Shown: positions 53,065 through 62,015, counted from the first letter of the stretch. The stretch is DNA of 64,000 bases from Pseudomonadota bacterium (GCA_023423935.1 JAFAEQ010000003.1:62001-126000); one strand, 5' to 3'. Numbers and translations: made by a program. The notes: a model not told the origin generated them from the letters alone.

Positions 53065-54702
53065 TCAGCGCCGCGAGTACCACAACGAGAAGACGCTTCC
53101 GAATACGAGCACGATGCCCGGCCACGACGGGCTGCGATCGAGCGCGAGCCAGAACAAACCGCCGAGCAGCGTGATGGCGGCGATCAGCGTCACATCGCGA
53201 CGGCGTCCGTCCTCGCGAATCTCCTGCCGCAGAATCTCGACGTCGGGTGCGATCACCGGGACCGCGAAACGACCGTCCGCTGCGCGCCGCAGCGTCTGCT
53301 GGATCAGCTGCGGCGCGTTGCGAGACGCATCGAGCAGGCCCGGCAGCTGATCGCGCGTCTGTTTGAGCAGCGATTTCAGGCTGTAACGCTCGTGCATCCA
53401 TTGCCGCAACAGCGGTTGCGCGGTCTGCCACAGATCCAGATCCGGATAGAGCTGCCGGCCGACGCCTTCGATCTGCAACAGCGTCTTCTGGATCAACATG
53501 AGCTGTGGCTGGATCTGCGCATCGAAGCGCTGTGCCGCTTCGAACAGGCTGATCAGCACCTGGCCGAATGAAATTTCCCGCAGAGGCTTGTTGGCGATCG
53601 GCTCGCACACGGTTCTGACCGCGGACTCGAGCTCATCGACGCGCACGTGCGGTGGGATCCATCCGGAATCGATATGAAGCTGCGCGATCCGGCGATAGTC
53701 GTGCTCGAAGAACGCAAGGAAGTTCTCCGCGAGATAGTGCTGATCGCGTGGGTGGAGCGTGCCGACGATGCCGAAGTCGACGGCGGCGTAGCGCGGGTGC
53801 TCCGGATCGTCGAGCATCACGAAAATGTTTCCGGGATGCATGTCGGCGTGAAAGAAATTGTGGCGGAACGCCTGCGTGAAAAAGATTTCCACGCCGTTCT
53901 CGGCAAGTCGCTTGATGTTGGCGCCGCGCCGCTCGAGCTCGGGAATGTCATTGATCAGAACGCCGTGCACGCGTTCCATGACCATGACGTTCTTGCGGCA
54001 GAAGTCCCAATACACTTCCGGCACATAGAGCAGATGCGACGCTGCAAAGTTGCGCCTGAGCTGCGCAGCGTTCGCCGCTTCGCGCATCAGATTGAGCTCG
54101 TCGAGGATCGTCTTCTCGTACTCGTGCACCAGCTCCACGGGCCGCAGTCGCGGCGCTTGTGACCAGTAACGATTCGCGAGCCGTGCGAGCGCGTACATCA
54201 CTTCGATGTCCAGCTCGATCTGCTCACGGATGTGAGGACGCACGATCTTGACGACCACGTCCTTGCCGTTGAGTAGCTGTGCGCCATGTACCTGCGCGAT
54301 CGTCGCAGCGGCGAGCGGATTCTCGTCGAAGCGCGCGAACACTTCGTTCAGCGGGCGCTGATAGGCGTCTTCGACGATTTGCTTGGCCAGCGCGCTCGGA
54401 AAGGGCGGTACGCGATCCTGGAGTTTCTCGAGCTCATCGGCGATATCGCGCGGCAGCAGATCGCGGCGCGTGGACAGCGTCTGGCCGAACTTCATGAAGA
54501 TCGGGCCGAGTTCCTCGAGCGCCTTGCGCAGACGAACGCCGCGTGGCGCGGACCGGTCGCGCCGCACCCAGGTGACGGGCGAGAGATAGAACGCGAAACG
54601 GATTGGGCGAAACAGATGGGTTGCGAGAATGATCTCGTCCAGTCCGTGTCTGACGAGCACGCGCTGGATCTGCAGAAGTCTGCTCAGGACGCGAAAGCGC
54701 AT
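53065..54702 (-). CDS. ubiB: Ubiquinone biosynthesis kinase-like protein UbiB
   Basis: Encodes 545 residues, the usual length. UbiB is an ADCK/ABC1-type atypical kinase needed for ubiquinone assembly, anchored by C-terminal helices (LIAAITLLGGLFWLAL and the following segment). The signature KxGQ helix reads FMKFGQTLSTRRDLLP (about 70-86), the Ala-rich loop AAATIAQVHGAQL, and the catalytic HADMHPGNIFV and AVDFGIVG are present. It starts three bases after the ubiJ stop, in a ubiE-ubiJ-ubiB operon. Confidence 0.97.
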   Translation of the reverse strand: MRFRVLSRLLQIQRVLVRHGLDEIILATHLFRPIRFAFYLSPVTWVRRDRSAPRGVRLRKALEELGPIFMKFGQTLSTRRDLLPRDIADELEKLQDRVPPFPSALAKQIVEDAYQRPLNEVFARFDENPLAAATIAQVHGAQLLNGKDVVVKIVRPHIREQIELDIEVMYALARLANRYWSQAPRLRPVELVHEYEKTILDELNLMREAANAAQLRRNFAASHLLYVPEVYWDFCRKNVMVMERVHGVLINDIPELERRGANIKRLAENGVEIFFTQAFRHNFFHADMHPGNIFVMLDDPEHPRYAAVDFGIVGTLHPRDQHYLAENFLAFFEHDYRRIAQLHIDSGWIPPHVRVDELESAVRTVCEPIANKPLREISFGQVLISLFEAAQRFDAQIQPQLMLIQKTLLQIEGVGRQLYPDLDLWQTAQPLLRQWMHERYSLKSLLKQTRDQLPGLLDASRNAPQLIQQTLRRAADGRFAVPVIAPDVEILRQEIREDGRRRDVTLIAAITLLGGLFWLALDRSPSWPGIVLVFGSVFSLWYSRR

Positions 54703-54705
54703 GCG

Positions 54706-55293
54706 TCAGCGACGTTCCAACTGGGCGAGCCGGGCTTCGAAGCGCGCGACATCGTCGCGCAGCTTGTCCACGCCTGCGACGAATTCGTCGGCTTCGACAC
54801 GACTGGGCAGATCGCGTCCTTCTTCGGTGAGATATTCGGCGACGTTCTGCGCCAGGGTGTCTGCCGCACGCCGCCCGAAGGCGAATGCCGAGCGCGCCGC
54901 GTTGCCGATCTGGTGGGCGGCGACATCGCCGATCACTCGCGAGAGTTCTTCTTCGAGATCCGGCCGCGCATGCTTCAGAAGCTCGCTGAACGTCTGTGCA
55001 ACCTCTGCGTCGCCTTCGATGTGCACGGCGCCGCTGCGCAGCGCGACTTCCGGCTTCGGCGTTGCGAGTTGCAGCAGCGAAACCGGCGAGCCCGTCAGCG
55101 TTGCATTCGCGATCTCGGGCAGTGCCGTGTCGAGCGCCATGCGCTCGCCATCGCTCTGAAAGCTGATGCCAAAGGGCACGTTCGTAAACTTGACCGAAAG
55201 CACCTTGCCTTGCAGACGACGACACAATGTCCGCGCCTGTGCGGATTGCGCGATGTTGCGGTTCAGTACGGACTCGAGCGGTATCAGTCGCAT
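54706..55293 (-). CDS. ubiJ: Ubiquinone biosynthesis accessory factor UbiJ
   Basis: About 195 residues from ATG 55293, which overlaps the ubiE stop by one base (TGATG); the frame continues upstream to 55353 without family similarity. An SCP2-type lipid-binding fold (VPFGISFQSDGERMALDTAL, TPKPEVALRSGAVHIEGD) is followed by helices and a C-terminal coiled coil (LRDDVARFEARLAQLERR). UbiJ, with UbiK, binds hydrophobic ubiquinone intermediates. Position between ubiE and ubiB supports the call more than the weak sequence conservation does. Confidence 0.9.
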   Translation of the reverse strand: MRLIPLESVLNRNIAQSAQARTLCRRLQGKVLSVKFTNVPFGISFQSDGERMALDTALPEIANATLTGSPVSLLQLATPKPEVALRSGAVHIEGDAEVAQTFSELLKHARPDLEEELSRVIGDVAAHQIGNAARSAFAFGRRAADTLAQNVAEYLTEEGRDLPSRVEADEFVAGVDKLRDDVARFEARLAQLERR

Positions 55294-56063
55294 CAGAATC
55301 GCCAGCCTCGATGTACCGCCACGATTCCACCGCTCAGATTGTGATAACGGCAATCATCGAGTCCTGCCTCTCGCATCATCTCGAGCAGCGTGTCCTGCTT
55401 CGGAAACCGGCGGATCGACTCCGCGAGATAGCGATAGCTCGCTTCATCCTTGGCGACGACTTTGCCGAGCCAGGGCAGGATCGAAAACGAATACGCGTCG
55501 TAAATGGGTTTGAGTCCGGGCAACACCGGATGCGAGAACTCGAGGATCAACAGCTGACCGCCGGGTTTCAGCACGCGCGTCATCGAGCGAAGCGCCGCCG
55601 CCTTGTCCGTGACGTTGCGCAGCCCGAAGCCGATGGTCACGCAATCGAAGCTCGAATCCGGAAACGGCAGCCGCTCCGCGTTCGCCAGCGAGTAGCGCAC
55701 GTTGCCCGCGATGCCGCGATCGGTGAGCGCATCGCGACCCTCGGCGAGCATCGCCGGATTGATGTCGGTCAGAACGACGAGCCCTTCGGGGCCCACCTGA
55801 GCGCACATGCCTGCGGCGAGATCGCCTGTGCCGCCAGCAACATCGAGCGCGCGCTGACCGGGGCGCAGACCGGTTTGCGACAAAGTGAAACGCTTCCACA
55901 ACCGATGAGTCCCGGCCGACATGAGGTCGTTCATCACGTCGTAGTTGCCGGCGACCGATTCGAAGACTGCGCGCACGCGCGCGGCCTTCTCGGATTTCGG
56001 CACCTGCTGATAACCGAAATCGGTGGTATCCGCAGGTCCGGCGTTGTCGGGTGTGGTGCTCAT
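55293..56063 (-). CDS. ubiE: Ubiquinone/menaquinone C-methyltransferase UbiE
   Basis: Encodes 256 residues. UbiE is a SAM-dependent methyltransferase that methylates the quinone ring. SAM motif I is ALDVAGGTGDLA; the family-specific NDLMSAGTHRLWK, IGFGLRNVTDKAAAL, KPGGQLLILEFS and the C-terminal SYRYLAESIRRFP are present. ATG 56063 gives a short hydrophilic N-terminus. It is the first gene of ubiE-ubiJ-ubiB, with a 235-base gap after the DUF971 gene upstream. Confidence 0.97.
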   Translation of the reverse strand: MSTTPDNAGPADTTDFGYQQVPKSEKAARVRAVFESVAGNYDVMNDLMSAGTHRLWKRFTLSQTGLRPGQRALDVAGGTGDLAAGMCAQVGPEGLVVLTDINPAMLAEGRDALTDRGIAGNVRYSLANAERLPFPDSSFDCVTIGFGLRNVTDKAAALRSMTRVLKPGGQLLILEFSHPVLPGLKPIYDAYSFSILPWLGKVVAKDEASYRYLAESIRRFPKQDTLLEMMREAGLDDCRYHNLSGGIVAVHRGWRF

Positions 56064-56298
56064 TCGAAGGTCCGCATTGTAGCCATGAGTGCGGAGCCGG
56101 CCTACCGAATTCTGGGCTGCTGCAGTATTGCGGCGGGCTCAGAGCCTCTCGCGATTCATGCGCTCATGTTGCCCGCCAGGGAAGAATCGGCTGCACGGCA
56201 TTTGGGTTCCGCGGCTTGCCGGCCGTGGTGTGCGCTGGTCGAGCGAGTCAGGCTCGAGTCGCCCGCGGCCAATGACAATCCGGGTTCGCGCGCTGCGG

Positions 56299-56664
56299 CT
56301 AACGACGCACGCCGGGCGTCGGATACGGAATGCCCAGCTCCTTCAGCCGATCCAGATACTGGCGCCATTTGTTCTCACGATCGCGCCCGAGCTCGTGCAG
56401 ATAGGACCACGTGTACAGCCCGGTGTCGTGTCCATCGTCGAACACCAATCGGACCGCGTAGTTGCCGACCGGCTCGACCGCCTTGATGCCGACCTCATGC
56501 TTGCCGATCTGCAACGTCTCCTGACCAGGACCATGCCCGCGAACTTCCGCCGATGGCGAATACACACGCAGATACTCGAACGGCAGCTCGAAGCTCGCAC
56601 CGTCATCGAAAGTGACTGCAAGCACGCGAGATTTGGTGCGAAGTTTGAGGGAGGTGGGGAACAT
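56299..56664 (-). CDS. DUF971 protein (gamma-butyrobetaine hydroxylase N-terminal-like)
   Basis: Encodes 121 residues and consists of a single DUF971 domain: LAVTFDDGASFELPFEYLRVYSPSAEV near the start and YAVRLVFDDGHDTGLYTWSYLHELG near residue 75. The domain resembles the N-terminal part of gamma-butyrobetaine hydroxylase; stand-alone bacterial members have been suggested to act in Fe-S or quinone metabolism. Between hslU and ubiE it occupies the same place in many gammaproteobacteria. CTAGGCT-type repeats precede its start. Confidence 0.92.
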   Translation of the reverse strand: MFPTSLKLRTKSRVLAVTFDDGASFELPFEYLRVYSPSAEVRGHGPGQETLQIGKHEVGIKAVEPVGNYAVRLVFDDGHDTGLYTWSYLHELGRDRENKWRQYLDRLKELGIPYPTPGVRR

Positions 56665-56677
56665 GGGAGAGGAAGGT

Positions 56678-56816
56678 ACTAGGTGCTAGGCGCTAGGGGC
56701 TAGCCAGAGACGGAGGAAGATACTGGGGCGCTAGCTACTAGTTGCTAGCCAGAGGATGCGACAGCATCTTGCTAGAGCCTAGAGCCTAGAGCCTAGAGCC
56801 TAGAGCCTAAAGAATG
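56678..56816. repeat. CTAGGCT-type array supplying the hslU stop codon
   Basis: Units CTAGGTG, CTAGGCG, CTAGGGG, CTAGCCA from 56679, then CTAGCTA, CTAGTTG, CTAGCCA around 56735, and five steps of AGAGCCT from about 56776 to 56812. Read on the minus strand, hslU ends TAC ATT CTT TAG followed by GCTCTAG units, so the stop codon is part of the array. Confidence 0.85.
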
Positions 56817-58138
56817 TACCTCGTCAAATCCTCATCCTTCACCAGCTCGCCGAGATACTTGTCGACGTAGGCCGAGTCGATCTCGATGGTGGCGCCGTTG
56901 CGATCGGGCGCTTCGAAGGACAGGGTTTCGAGCAAGCGTTCCAGTACGGTGTGCAGGCGACGCGCGCCGATGTTTTCGGTGCGCTCGTTCACCTGGAACG
57001 CGACTTCGGCGAGGCGACGTACACCGCTGTCGGTGAACTCGAGGTTTACGCCTTCGGTCGCGAGCAGGGCCTTGTACTGAGTGCAAAGCGAGGCGTCGGG
57101 CTCGGTGAGGATGCGAATGAAGTCTTCGACCTTGAGTGCCTGCAGCTCGACGCGGATCGGAAAGCGTCCCTGCAATTCCGGGATCAGATCCGAGGGCTTC
57201 GACATGTGAAATGCGCCGGAGGCGATGAAGAGGATGTGATCCGTCTTCACCATGCCGTGCTTGGTGCTCACGGTGCTGCCTTCGACCAGCGGCAGCAGAT
57301 CGCGCTGAACGCCTTCGCGGCTGACATCGGCGCCTTGTGTTTCCTGGCGACGGGCGATCTTGTCGATCTCGTCGATGAAGACGATGCCATTCTGCTCGGC
57401 ATTCTGCAGCGCCTGCGCCTTGAGCTCTTCCTCGTTGATCATCTTCGCCGCTTCCTCGTCCGTGAGCAGCTTGAAGGCTTCGCGCACTTTCACCTTGCGC
57501 ATCTTGGTGCGCGATCCACCCAGGTTCGAGAACATGCTCTGCAACTGCTGAGTGAGATCTTCCATGCCGGCGGGCGCCATGATCTCCACGCCGACCGGCA
57601 GCGCGCGCACTTCGATCTCGATCTCGCGATCGTCGAGCTGCCCTTCACGCAGCATCTTGCGGAATTTCTGGCGCGTGTCCTGATCGCGCGGTTCGGATTC
57701 CGGTGTGAATCCCACCGAGCGCGGTCGCGGCAGCAGGGCATCGAGCACGCGATCCTCCGCGGCATCCATCGCGCGATGACGCACTTTCTCCATCTCGATC
57801 TCGCGCGTCATCTTCACCGAGACGTCCATCAGATCCTTGATGATCGAGTCGACTTCGCGACCGACATAGCCGACCTCGGTGAACTTGGTCGCCTCCACCT
57901 TGATGAACGGTGCACGGGCGAGCTTCGCGAGTCGTCGCGCGATCTCGGTCTTGCCGACACCGGTCGGGCCGATCATCAGAATGTTCTTGGGTGTGACTTC
58001 AGCGCGCAGATTCTCGTCGATCTGCATGCGACGCCAGCGATTGCGCAGCGCAATCGCAACCGAACGCTTGGCGTCGCCTTGCCCGACGATGTGTTTGTCG
58101 AGCTCCTGAACGATTTCACGGGGAGTCATGGAGGACAT
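56807..58138 (-). CDS. hslU: HslU, ATPase subunit of the HslVU protease
   Basis: Encodes 443 residues, the standard length. HslU is a AAA+ unfoldase that feeds proteins to HslV. Walker A GPTGVGKT is at 57-64, Walker B IVFIDEIDKIA near 256, the I-domain insertion lies between (ESEPRDQDTRQKFRKML and on), and the pore GYVGREVD follows Walker A by about 25 residues. The C-terminus DLTRYIL is conserved and engages HslV; its stop codon comes from repeat sequence. hslV lies upstream across an 85-base repeat. Confidence 0.97.
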   Translation of the reverse strand: MSSMTPREIVQELDKHIVGQGDAKRSVAIALRNRWRRMQIDENLRAEVTPKNILMIGPTGVGKTEIARRLAKLARAPFIKVEATKFTEVGYVGREVDSIIKDLMDVSVKMTREIEMEKVRHRAMDAAEDRVLDALLPRPRSVGFTPESEPRDQDTRQKFRKMLREGQLDDREIEIEVRALPVGVEIMAPAGMEDLTQQLQSMFSNLGGSRTKMRKVKVREAFKLLTDEEAAKMINEEELKAQALQNAEQNGIVFIDEIDKIARRQETQGADVSREGVQRDLLPLVEGSTVSTKHGMVKTDHILFIASGAFHMSKPSDLIPELQGRFPIRVELQALKVEDFIRILTEPDASLCTQYKALLATEGVNLEFTDSGVRRLAEVAFQVNERTENIGARRLHTVLERLLETLSFEAPDRNGATIEIDSAYVDKYLGELVKDEDLTRYIL

Positions 58139-58146
58139 AGAAGGCC

Positions 58147-58213
58147 ACTAGTCGCTAGCTACTAGGCGCTAGCCAGATGAGCGGTGATCGGTGCTAGGGC
58201 CTAGTCCCTAGTG
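58147..58213. repeat. CTAGGCT-type array inside the hslVU operon
   Basis: CTAGTCG, CTAGCTA, CTAGGCG, CTAGCCA from 58148, then CTAGGGC, CTAGTCC, CTAGTGC at about 58194-58213. It fills the 85-base space between the hslV stop (58224) and the hslU start (58138), where a close spacing is usual. TAG triplets occur on both strands because CTAG is self-complementary. Confidence 0.85.
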
Positions 58214-58223
58214 CCTGCGTGTG

Positions 58224-58760
58224 TTAGCTGCGCAGTTCTTCGATCGTGAGATTCCTGTTCGTATAGATGCAGATGTCTGCGGCGATGTTCAACGATTTTT
58301 CGACGATGCTGCGTGCGTCGAGCTCGCTGTTCTGAGTGAGCGCGCGTGCGGCAGCGAGAGCGAAGGATCCGCCGGAGCCGATCGCCATGATGTCGTCCTC
58401 GGGTTCGATCACATCGCCATTGCCTGAAATGATGAACGAGCTGCGCAGATCGGCCACGCACAACAACGCTTCGAGCCGGCGCAGACTACGATCGGACCGC
58501 CAGTCCTTGGCGAGCTCGATCGCTGCGCGCGTGAGATTGCCGTACTGCTGCAACTTCGCTTCGAACCGTTCGAACAACGTGAACGCATCGGCCGTGCCGC
58601 CTGCAAATCCAGCAAGAACGTTGCCGTCGTGTAAGCGCCGCACTTTGCGTGCATTGCCCTTCATCACGGTATTACCAAGCGAGACCTGCCCGTCACCGCC
58701 AATCGCGACGACACCGGCTCGTCTCACAGAAAGTATGGTTGTGCCTTCGAACTGATTCAT
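58224..58760 (-). CDS. hslV: HslV, peptidase subunit of the HslVU protease
   Basis: Encodes 178 residues. HslV is a threonine peptidase of proteasome type. The mature enzyme would begin at Thr7 (MNQFEG then TTILSVRR), so a six-residue propeptide must be removed; E. coli HslV loses only Met. VVAIGGDGQVSLGNTVMKGNARKVRRL and AGFAGGTADAFTLFERFE are canonical. It is the first gene of hslVU. Upstream lie GATTCGGAA and CACGGGGTA nonamers; no heat-shock promoter is certain. Confidence 0.97.
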   Translation of the reverse strand: MNQFEGTTILSVRRAGVVAIGGDGQVSLGNTVMKGNARKVRRLHDGNVLAGFAGGTADAFTLFERFEAKLQQYGNLTRAAIELAKDWRSDRSLRRLEALLCVADLRSSFIISGNGDVIEPEDDIMAIGSGGSFALAAARALTQNSELDARSIVEKSLNIAADICIYTNRNLTIEELRS

Positions 58761-58929
58761 GGGAGCGGAGGATTCGGAAGATTCGGAAGAAGAGTCTCCA
58801 CGGGGTACACGGGGAGCGCCGGGTCAGAGGATACCAAGATTGAGCACGCATGCCTGACGACTCTCGACTTAGGCGCGTTAACGAAGATCATCGACAACAC
58901 ACAATATTTCCCCGTGGAAATCTTTGCTC
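58761..58929. repeat. hslV leader with GATTCGGAA and CACGGGGTA nonamers
   Basis: Two exact GATTCGGAA copies at 58771-58779 and 58780-58788, then CACGGGGTA and CACGGGGAG at 58799-58816. The rest of the 169-base gap between xerC and hslV is unremarkable. Any promoter for hslVU would have to lie here or upstream of xerC. Confidence 0.6.
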
Positions 58930-59862
58930 TCAAGTCTTGCGGCGAGCGCGAGGGTGCGCTTGGTCGTAGATCTTGGCCAGGTGCTGAAAATCAAGGTGGG
59001 TGTAGACCTGTGTGGTCGAAATGTTCGCGTGACCCAGCAGTTCCTGGACGGCGCGCAAGTCCTGGCTGGATTCGAGCAGATGTGTCGCGAAGGAGTGACG
59101 GAACATGTGCGGATGCAAATGCACGCCGAGGCCCTGAAGTTTTGCCCAGCGATCGATGCGCACTTGCACGGCTCGCTGCAGCAGCCGCCCTCCGCGTTGC
59201 GACACGAACAAGGCATCTTCGCCCGCCGCGGCAATCGCGCTGCGCTCCTTGAGCCAGGCGACGAGTGCGTCCACGGCGAACCGGCCGATCGGCACCATGC
59301 GAGTCTTGTTGCCTTTGCCGGTGACGCGTACGGTGCGATCGCGCAGATCGACATCGGCGAGATCCAGATCGACGAGCTCTGACAGGCGCAGTCCCGACGA
59401 ATAGAACAGCTCCATGATCGCCTTGTCGCGCACGCTCAGCGTGTCGTCGGTGCGAAACGTGAGCAGACGGGACATCTGATCGGCGTCGAGTGTCTCGGGC
59501 AGACGCTTGCGTGCCTTGGGTGCCTGTACCTGATCGGCAGGATTGGCTTTCAGCTCGCCTTCGCGAATCAGGTAATTGCAGAAGCTTCGCAGCGCGGAGA
59601 GGCGTCGTTGAATGGTGCGTGGCGATTGACCGCGTCGAAACTCGTTCGCCGCGAAGCTGCGAATATGCTGACTGTCGAGGCTGCGCCAGTCGCTGATCGA
59701 AGCGCGATCGCAATACTCCGTAACGAGCTTGAGATCGCGCCGATAGTTCTCGTCGGTGTGTCTGGAGAGACGTCGCTCCGACGACAGATGCGTGAGAAAA
59801 CGCCCGATCCAATCCAAAGCAGCAGGGGACATGACAGACGCCGATCTCTGGTCGCCAGACAA
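58930..59862 (-). CDS. xerC: Tyrosine recombinase XerC
   Basis: Encodes 310 residues, close to E. coli XerC. It resolves chromosome dimers at dif together with XerD. The N-terminal SAM-like domain (LTHLSSERRLSRHTDENYRRDL) is followed by the catalytic core: Arg in YSSGLRLSELVDL, HMFRHSFATHLL, the late His in LLGHANISTTQVY and Tyr about 287. It lies ten bases after the DUF484 stop in the dapF-DUF484-xerC cluster; this context separates it from XerD. Confidence 0.95.
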   Translation of the reverse strand: MSGDQRSASVMSPAALDWIGRFLTHLSSERRLSRHTDENYRRDLKLVTEYCDRASISDWRSLDSQHIRSFAANEFRRGQSPRTIQRRLSALRSFCNYLIREGELKANPADQVQAPKARKRLPETLDADQMSRLLTFRTDDTLSVRDKAIMELFYSSGLRLSELVDLDLADVDLRDRTVRVTGKGNKTRMVPIGRFAVDALVAWLKERSAIAAAGEDALFVSQRGGRLLQRAVQVRIDRWAKLQGLGVHLHPHMFRHSFATHLLESSQDLRAVQELLGHANISTTQVYTHLDFQHLAKIYDQAHPRARRKT

Positions 59863-59871
59863 GCTGCCTGC

Positions 59872-60579
59872 TTAGAGCGCTCCGACCGCTTCGCTCACGA
59901 GTTCGCCGATGCGCGCGAGGAATTCCGTGCTCATGGTCGGATGGAAGCGTTCGGTATCGGGGCTGCCGATCGCAAGTAATCCCGAGGAGGTCTGCGGACC
60001 GAGCGGTACGAGTGCGGCCGATCCGATCTCGGTGGTGCCGGCCCCGAACAGGTAATCGCGCTGACTGTCGCGGATCTGGCCGCATCGCGGCTTGCCGCCT
60101 TCGAACAGCGTGTCGAACATTTTCATTTCCTGTGCGGGCGGATGAATCAGGCGCAAATGACGACTGTTCACTTGCTCGAAGCCGGAGTTGCTGGCTGGAG
60201 AGAGCAGCATGAGCCATTCGGACGCGCCGAAATCTTCACGCAGCGATGACTCGAGCGCATCGATGACGGTTTCGGCCGTGCGTGCGCGAATCAGTCGGCG
60301 CGCAAGGCGGTGGATCTTGCCGACGAGCACGTCGTTCGCGCGTGCGACGCTGATGAGCTCGTGCAGCTGCGACTCGAGCTTCTCGTTCTTCTCACGCAAC
60401 ACCAGCACTTGACGTTCGACCAGCGATACCGTCGAGGGGCCGCGGCCATGAGGAATCTTCAGCTTGCCGAAGAGCGTTGCGTGACGCTCGAAAAAATCGG
60501 CGTTGTGCTGGAGATAGTCGGCAATCGCCTCTTCGGAGATCGCGTGCGGCTCGATGCCGCGTGCGGGTTGTTTGTTCAT
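59872..60579 (-). CDS. DUF484 (GAF-like) protein
   Basis: About 235 residues from ATG 60579; the frame opens at 60639. DUF484 proteins sit between dapF and xerC in many gammaproteobacteria; their role is unknown. The N-terminal segment EEAIADYLQHNADFFERHATLFGKLKIPH is the family signature, a coiled coil follows (VERQVLVLREKNEKLESQL), and the rest is a GAF-like domain ending SGLLAIGSPDTERFHPTMST. It is expected to be cytosolic. It lies ten bases from xerC. Confidence 0.93.
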   Translation of the reverse strand: MNKQPARGIEPHAISEEAIADYLQHNADFFERHATLFGKLKIPHGRGPSTVSLVERQVLVLREKNEKLESQLHELISVARANDVLVGKIHRLARRLIRARTAETVIDALESSLREDFGASEWLMLLSPASNSGFEQVNSRHLRLIHPPAQEMKMFDTLFEGGKPRCGQIRDSQRDYLFGAGTTEIGSAALVPLGPQTSSGLLAIGSPDTERFHPTMSTEFLARIGELVSEAVGAL

Positions 60580-60669
60580 AGCTCCCCTAATATTTCTCGA
60601 GCTGCATGCAGTGCGGCCTGTTCGATTCGGACGGGACATGGAAGGCCAGATTCCATGTCCGGCTCTGAA

Positions 60670-61497
60670 TCACTCGATCTCGATCGTCCCTTCGTACACT
60701 TTTACGGCCGGTCCGGTGAGCCACAGATGTTCTCCCGGTCCTGGCCAGCGCACGATCATCTGTCCGCCCGGCGCATCGACGGTGACTTCCGTATCGAGCA
60801 GGCCGAGGCGATGTCCGACCGCCACTGCGGCACATGCACCCGTGCCGCATGCCTGCGTTTCTCCGACACCGCGCTCGAACACTCGCAGCCGTATGCGTGT
60901 CCGGCTCACGACTTCCATGAAGCCGACGTTCGTGCGCTGGGGAAAGCGCGAATGATTCTCCACCGCAGGGCCCACAGTGTCCACGGGCGCATCCTTGACC
61001 GAGGGCACCTGAATGACTGCGTGCGGATTCCCCATCGACACTGCGCTGATCTGCAGCTCCGACTCGCCGACGCGCAAGGGATAGATATTGGCTTCACGCG
61101 TCGCCTCGAAGGGCAGCGAGGCCGGTGAGAAGTCGGGGACACCCATGTCTACGGAGATCAGGCCATCCTCGCGCAGCTGAGCATCGACACGACCGCCCAG
61201 GCTGTCCATGTGGACGTACGAACGCTCGAGTCGATCTGCAACGAGTCGTCCTACGCAGCGCGCACCGTTGCCGCACTGTTCGACCTCGGAGCCATCGGCG
61301 TTGAAGATACGGTAGTACACATCGGTGTCGCCATCGCGCGGCGGCAACAGAACGAGCGCCTGATCGAAACCGATGCCGGTGCGGCGATCGGCTAGCCGAC
61401 GCATGAGCTGATTCGAAGGCACCTCCGCATCGGAGGCCGCATCGAACACGATGAAATCGTTGCCCAGTCCATGCATCTTGGTGAATTGAATCCGCAT
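60670..61497 (-). CDS. dapF: Diaminopimelate epimerase
   Basis: Encodes 275 residues. DapF converts LL- to meso-diaminopimelate for lysine and peptidoglycan. The two catalytic cysteines are Cys75 in EQCGNGARCVG and Cys of ETQACGTGACAA near residue 217. KMHGLGNDFIVFDA opens the protein as expected. It is the first gene of dapF-DUF484-xerC; the DUF484 ATG lies 90 bases after its stop. Confidence 0.97.
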   Translation of the reverse strand: MRIQFTKMHGLGNDFIVFDAASDAEVPSNQLMRRLADRRTGIGFDQALVLLPPRDGDTDVYYRIFNADGSEVEQCGNGARCVGRLVADRLERSYVHMDSLGGRVDAQLREDGLISVDMGVPDFSPASLPFEATREANIYPLRVGESELQISAVSMGNPHAVIQVPSVKDAPVDTVGPAVENHSRFPQRTNVGFMEVVSRTRIRLRVFERGVGETQACGTGACAAVAVGHRLGLLDTEVTVDAPGGQMIVRWPGPGEHLWLTGPAVKVYEGTIEIE

Positions 61498-61565
61498 GCG
61501 CGCGAGGATACAGGTGAGCTGTGCGCGTGTGCTAGGCGCACGGGAAGCGGATTCAAGCGGAGGAC

Positions 61566-62015
61566 TTATCCGTCATCTCTTTCCGCATCGAGTCTCATGC
61601 GTTCGATTTTCATGCACCGATCCATGACCACGAAGAGTCCTGCGTCCCGGGCACGTTGCGCGGCGGCTTCGTCCACCACGCCGAGCTGCAGCCAGACGGC
61701 GGGAAGCTGCAGACGAATGCACTCGTCGACCACTTCGGCCACGTACTGCGGTTGCCGGAAGACCACGACGACATCGACCTGCTCGCCGGGGCCCAGCACC
61801 TCGCTCAAGTGATCCAGGTCGGGAACGGCCCGGCGTCCCTCCCAGACCGCCAGTCGTGGATTCACGGGAATGATTCGATAACCGTAGTCGAGCAGCGTCG
61901 CCGCGACCTGATAACTCTCGCGCTGGGGATTATCGGAGAGTCCGACGACCGCAATCGTGTGGGACTCGCGCAGAACTCGCGCAATCTCGGTCTGATCCGG
62001 ATTCGTGAATGCCAT
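61566..62015 (-). CDS. CoA-binding domain protein (YccU type)
   Basis: About 149 residues from ATG 62015 (MAFTNPDQTE); an upstream ATG at 62030 is also possible. A single CoA-binding Rossmann domain: TIAVVGLSDNPQRESYQVA holds the nucleotide-binding loop, with GYRIIPVNPRL, PVDLVVVFRQP-like QVDVVVVFRQPQYV and LPAVWLQLGVVDEAAA after it. Members bind CoA or NAD, but their role is not settled. It lies 68 bases upstream of dapF on the same strand and diverges from the ParA gene. Confidence 0.92.
   Translation of the reverse strand: MAFTNPDQTEIARVLRESHTIAVVGLSDNPQRESYQVAATLLDYGYRIIPVNPRLAVWEGRRAVPDLDHLSEVLGPGEQVDVVVVFRQPQYVAEVVDECIRLQLPAVWLQLGVVDEAAAQRARDAGLFVVMDRCMKIERMRLDAERDDG

Noticed and set aside
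56951..58165. A 404-codon open frame opposite hslU
   Set aside because: Shadow of hslU; leucine-, histidine- and arginine-rich without any family pattern.
58930..59862. Phage or integron integrase
   Set aside because: Full-length similarity and the dapF-DUF484 context identify chromosomal XerC.
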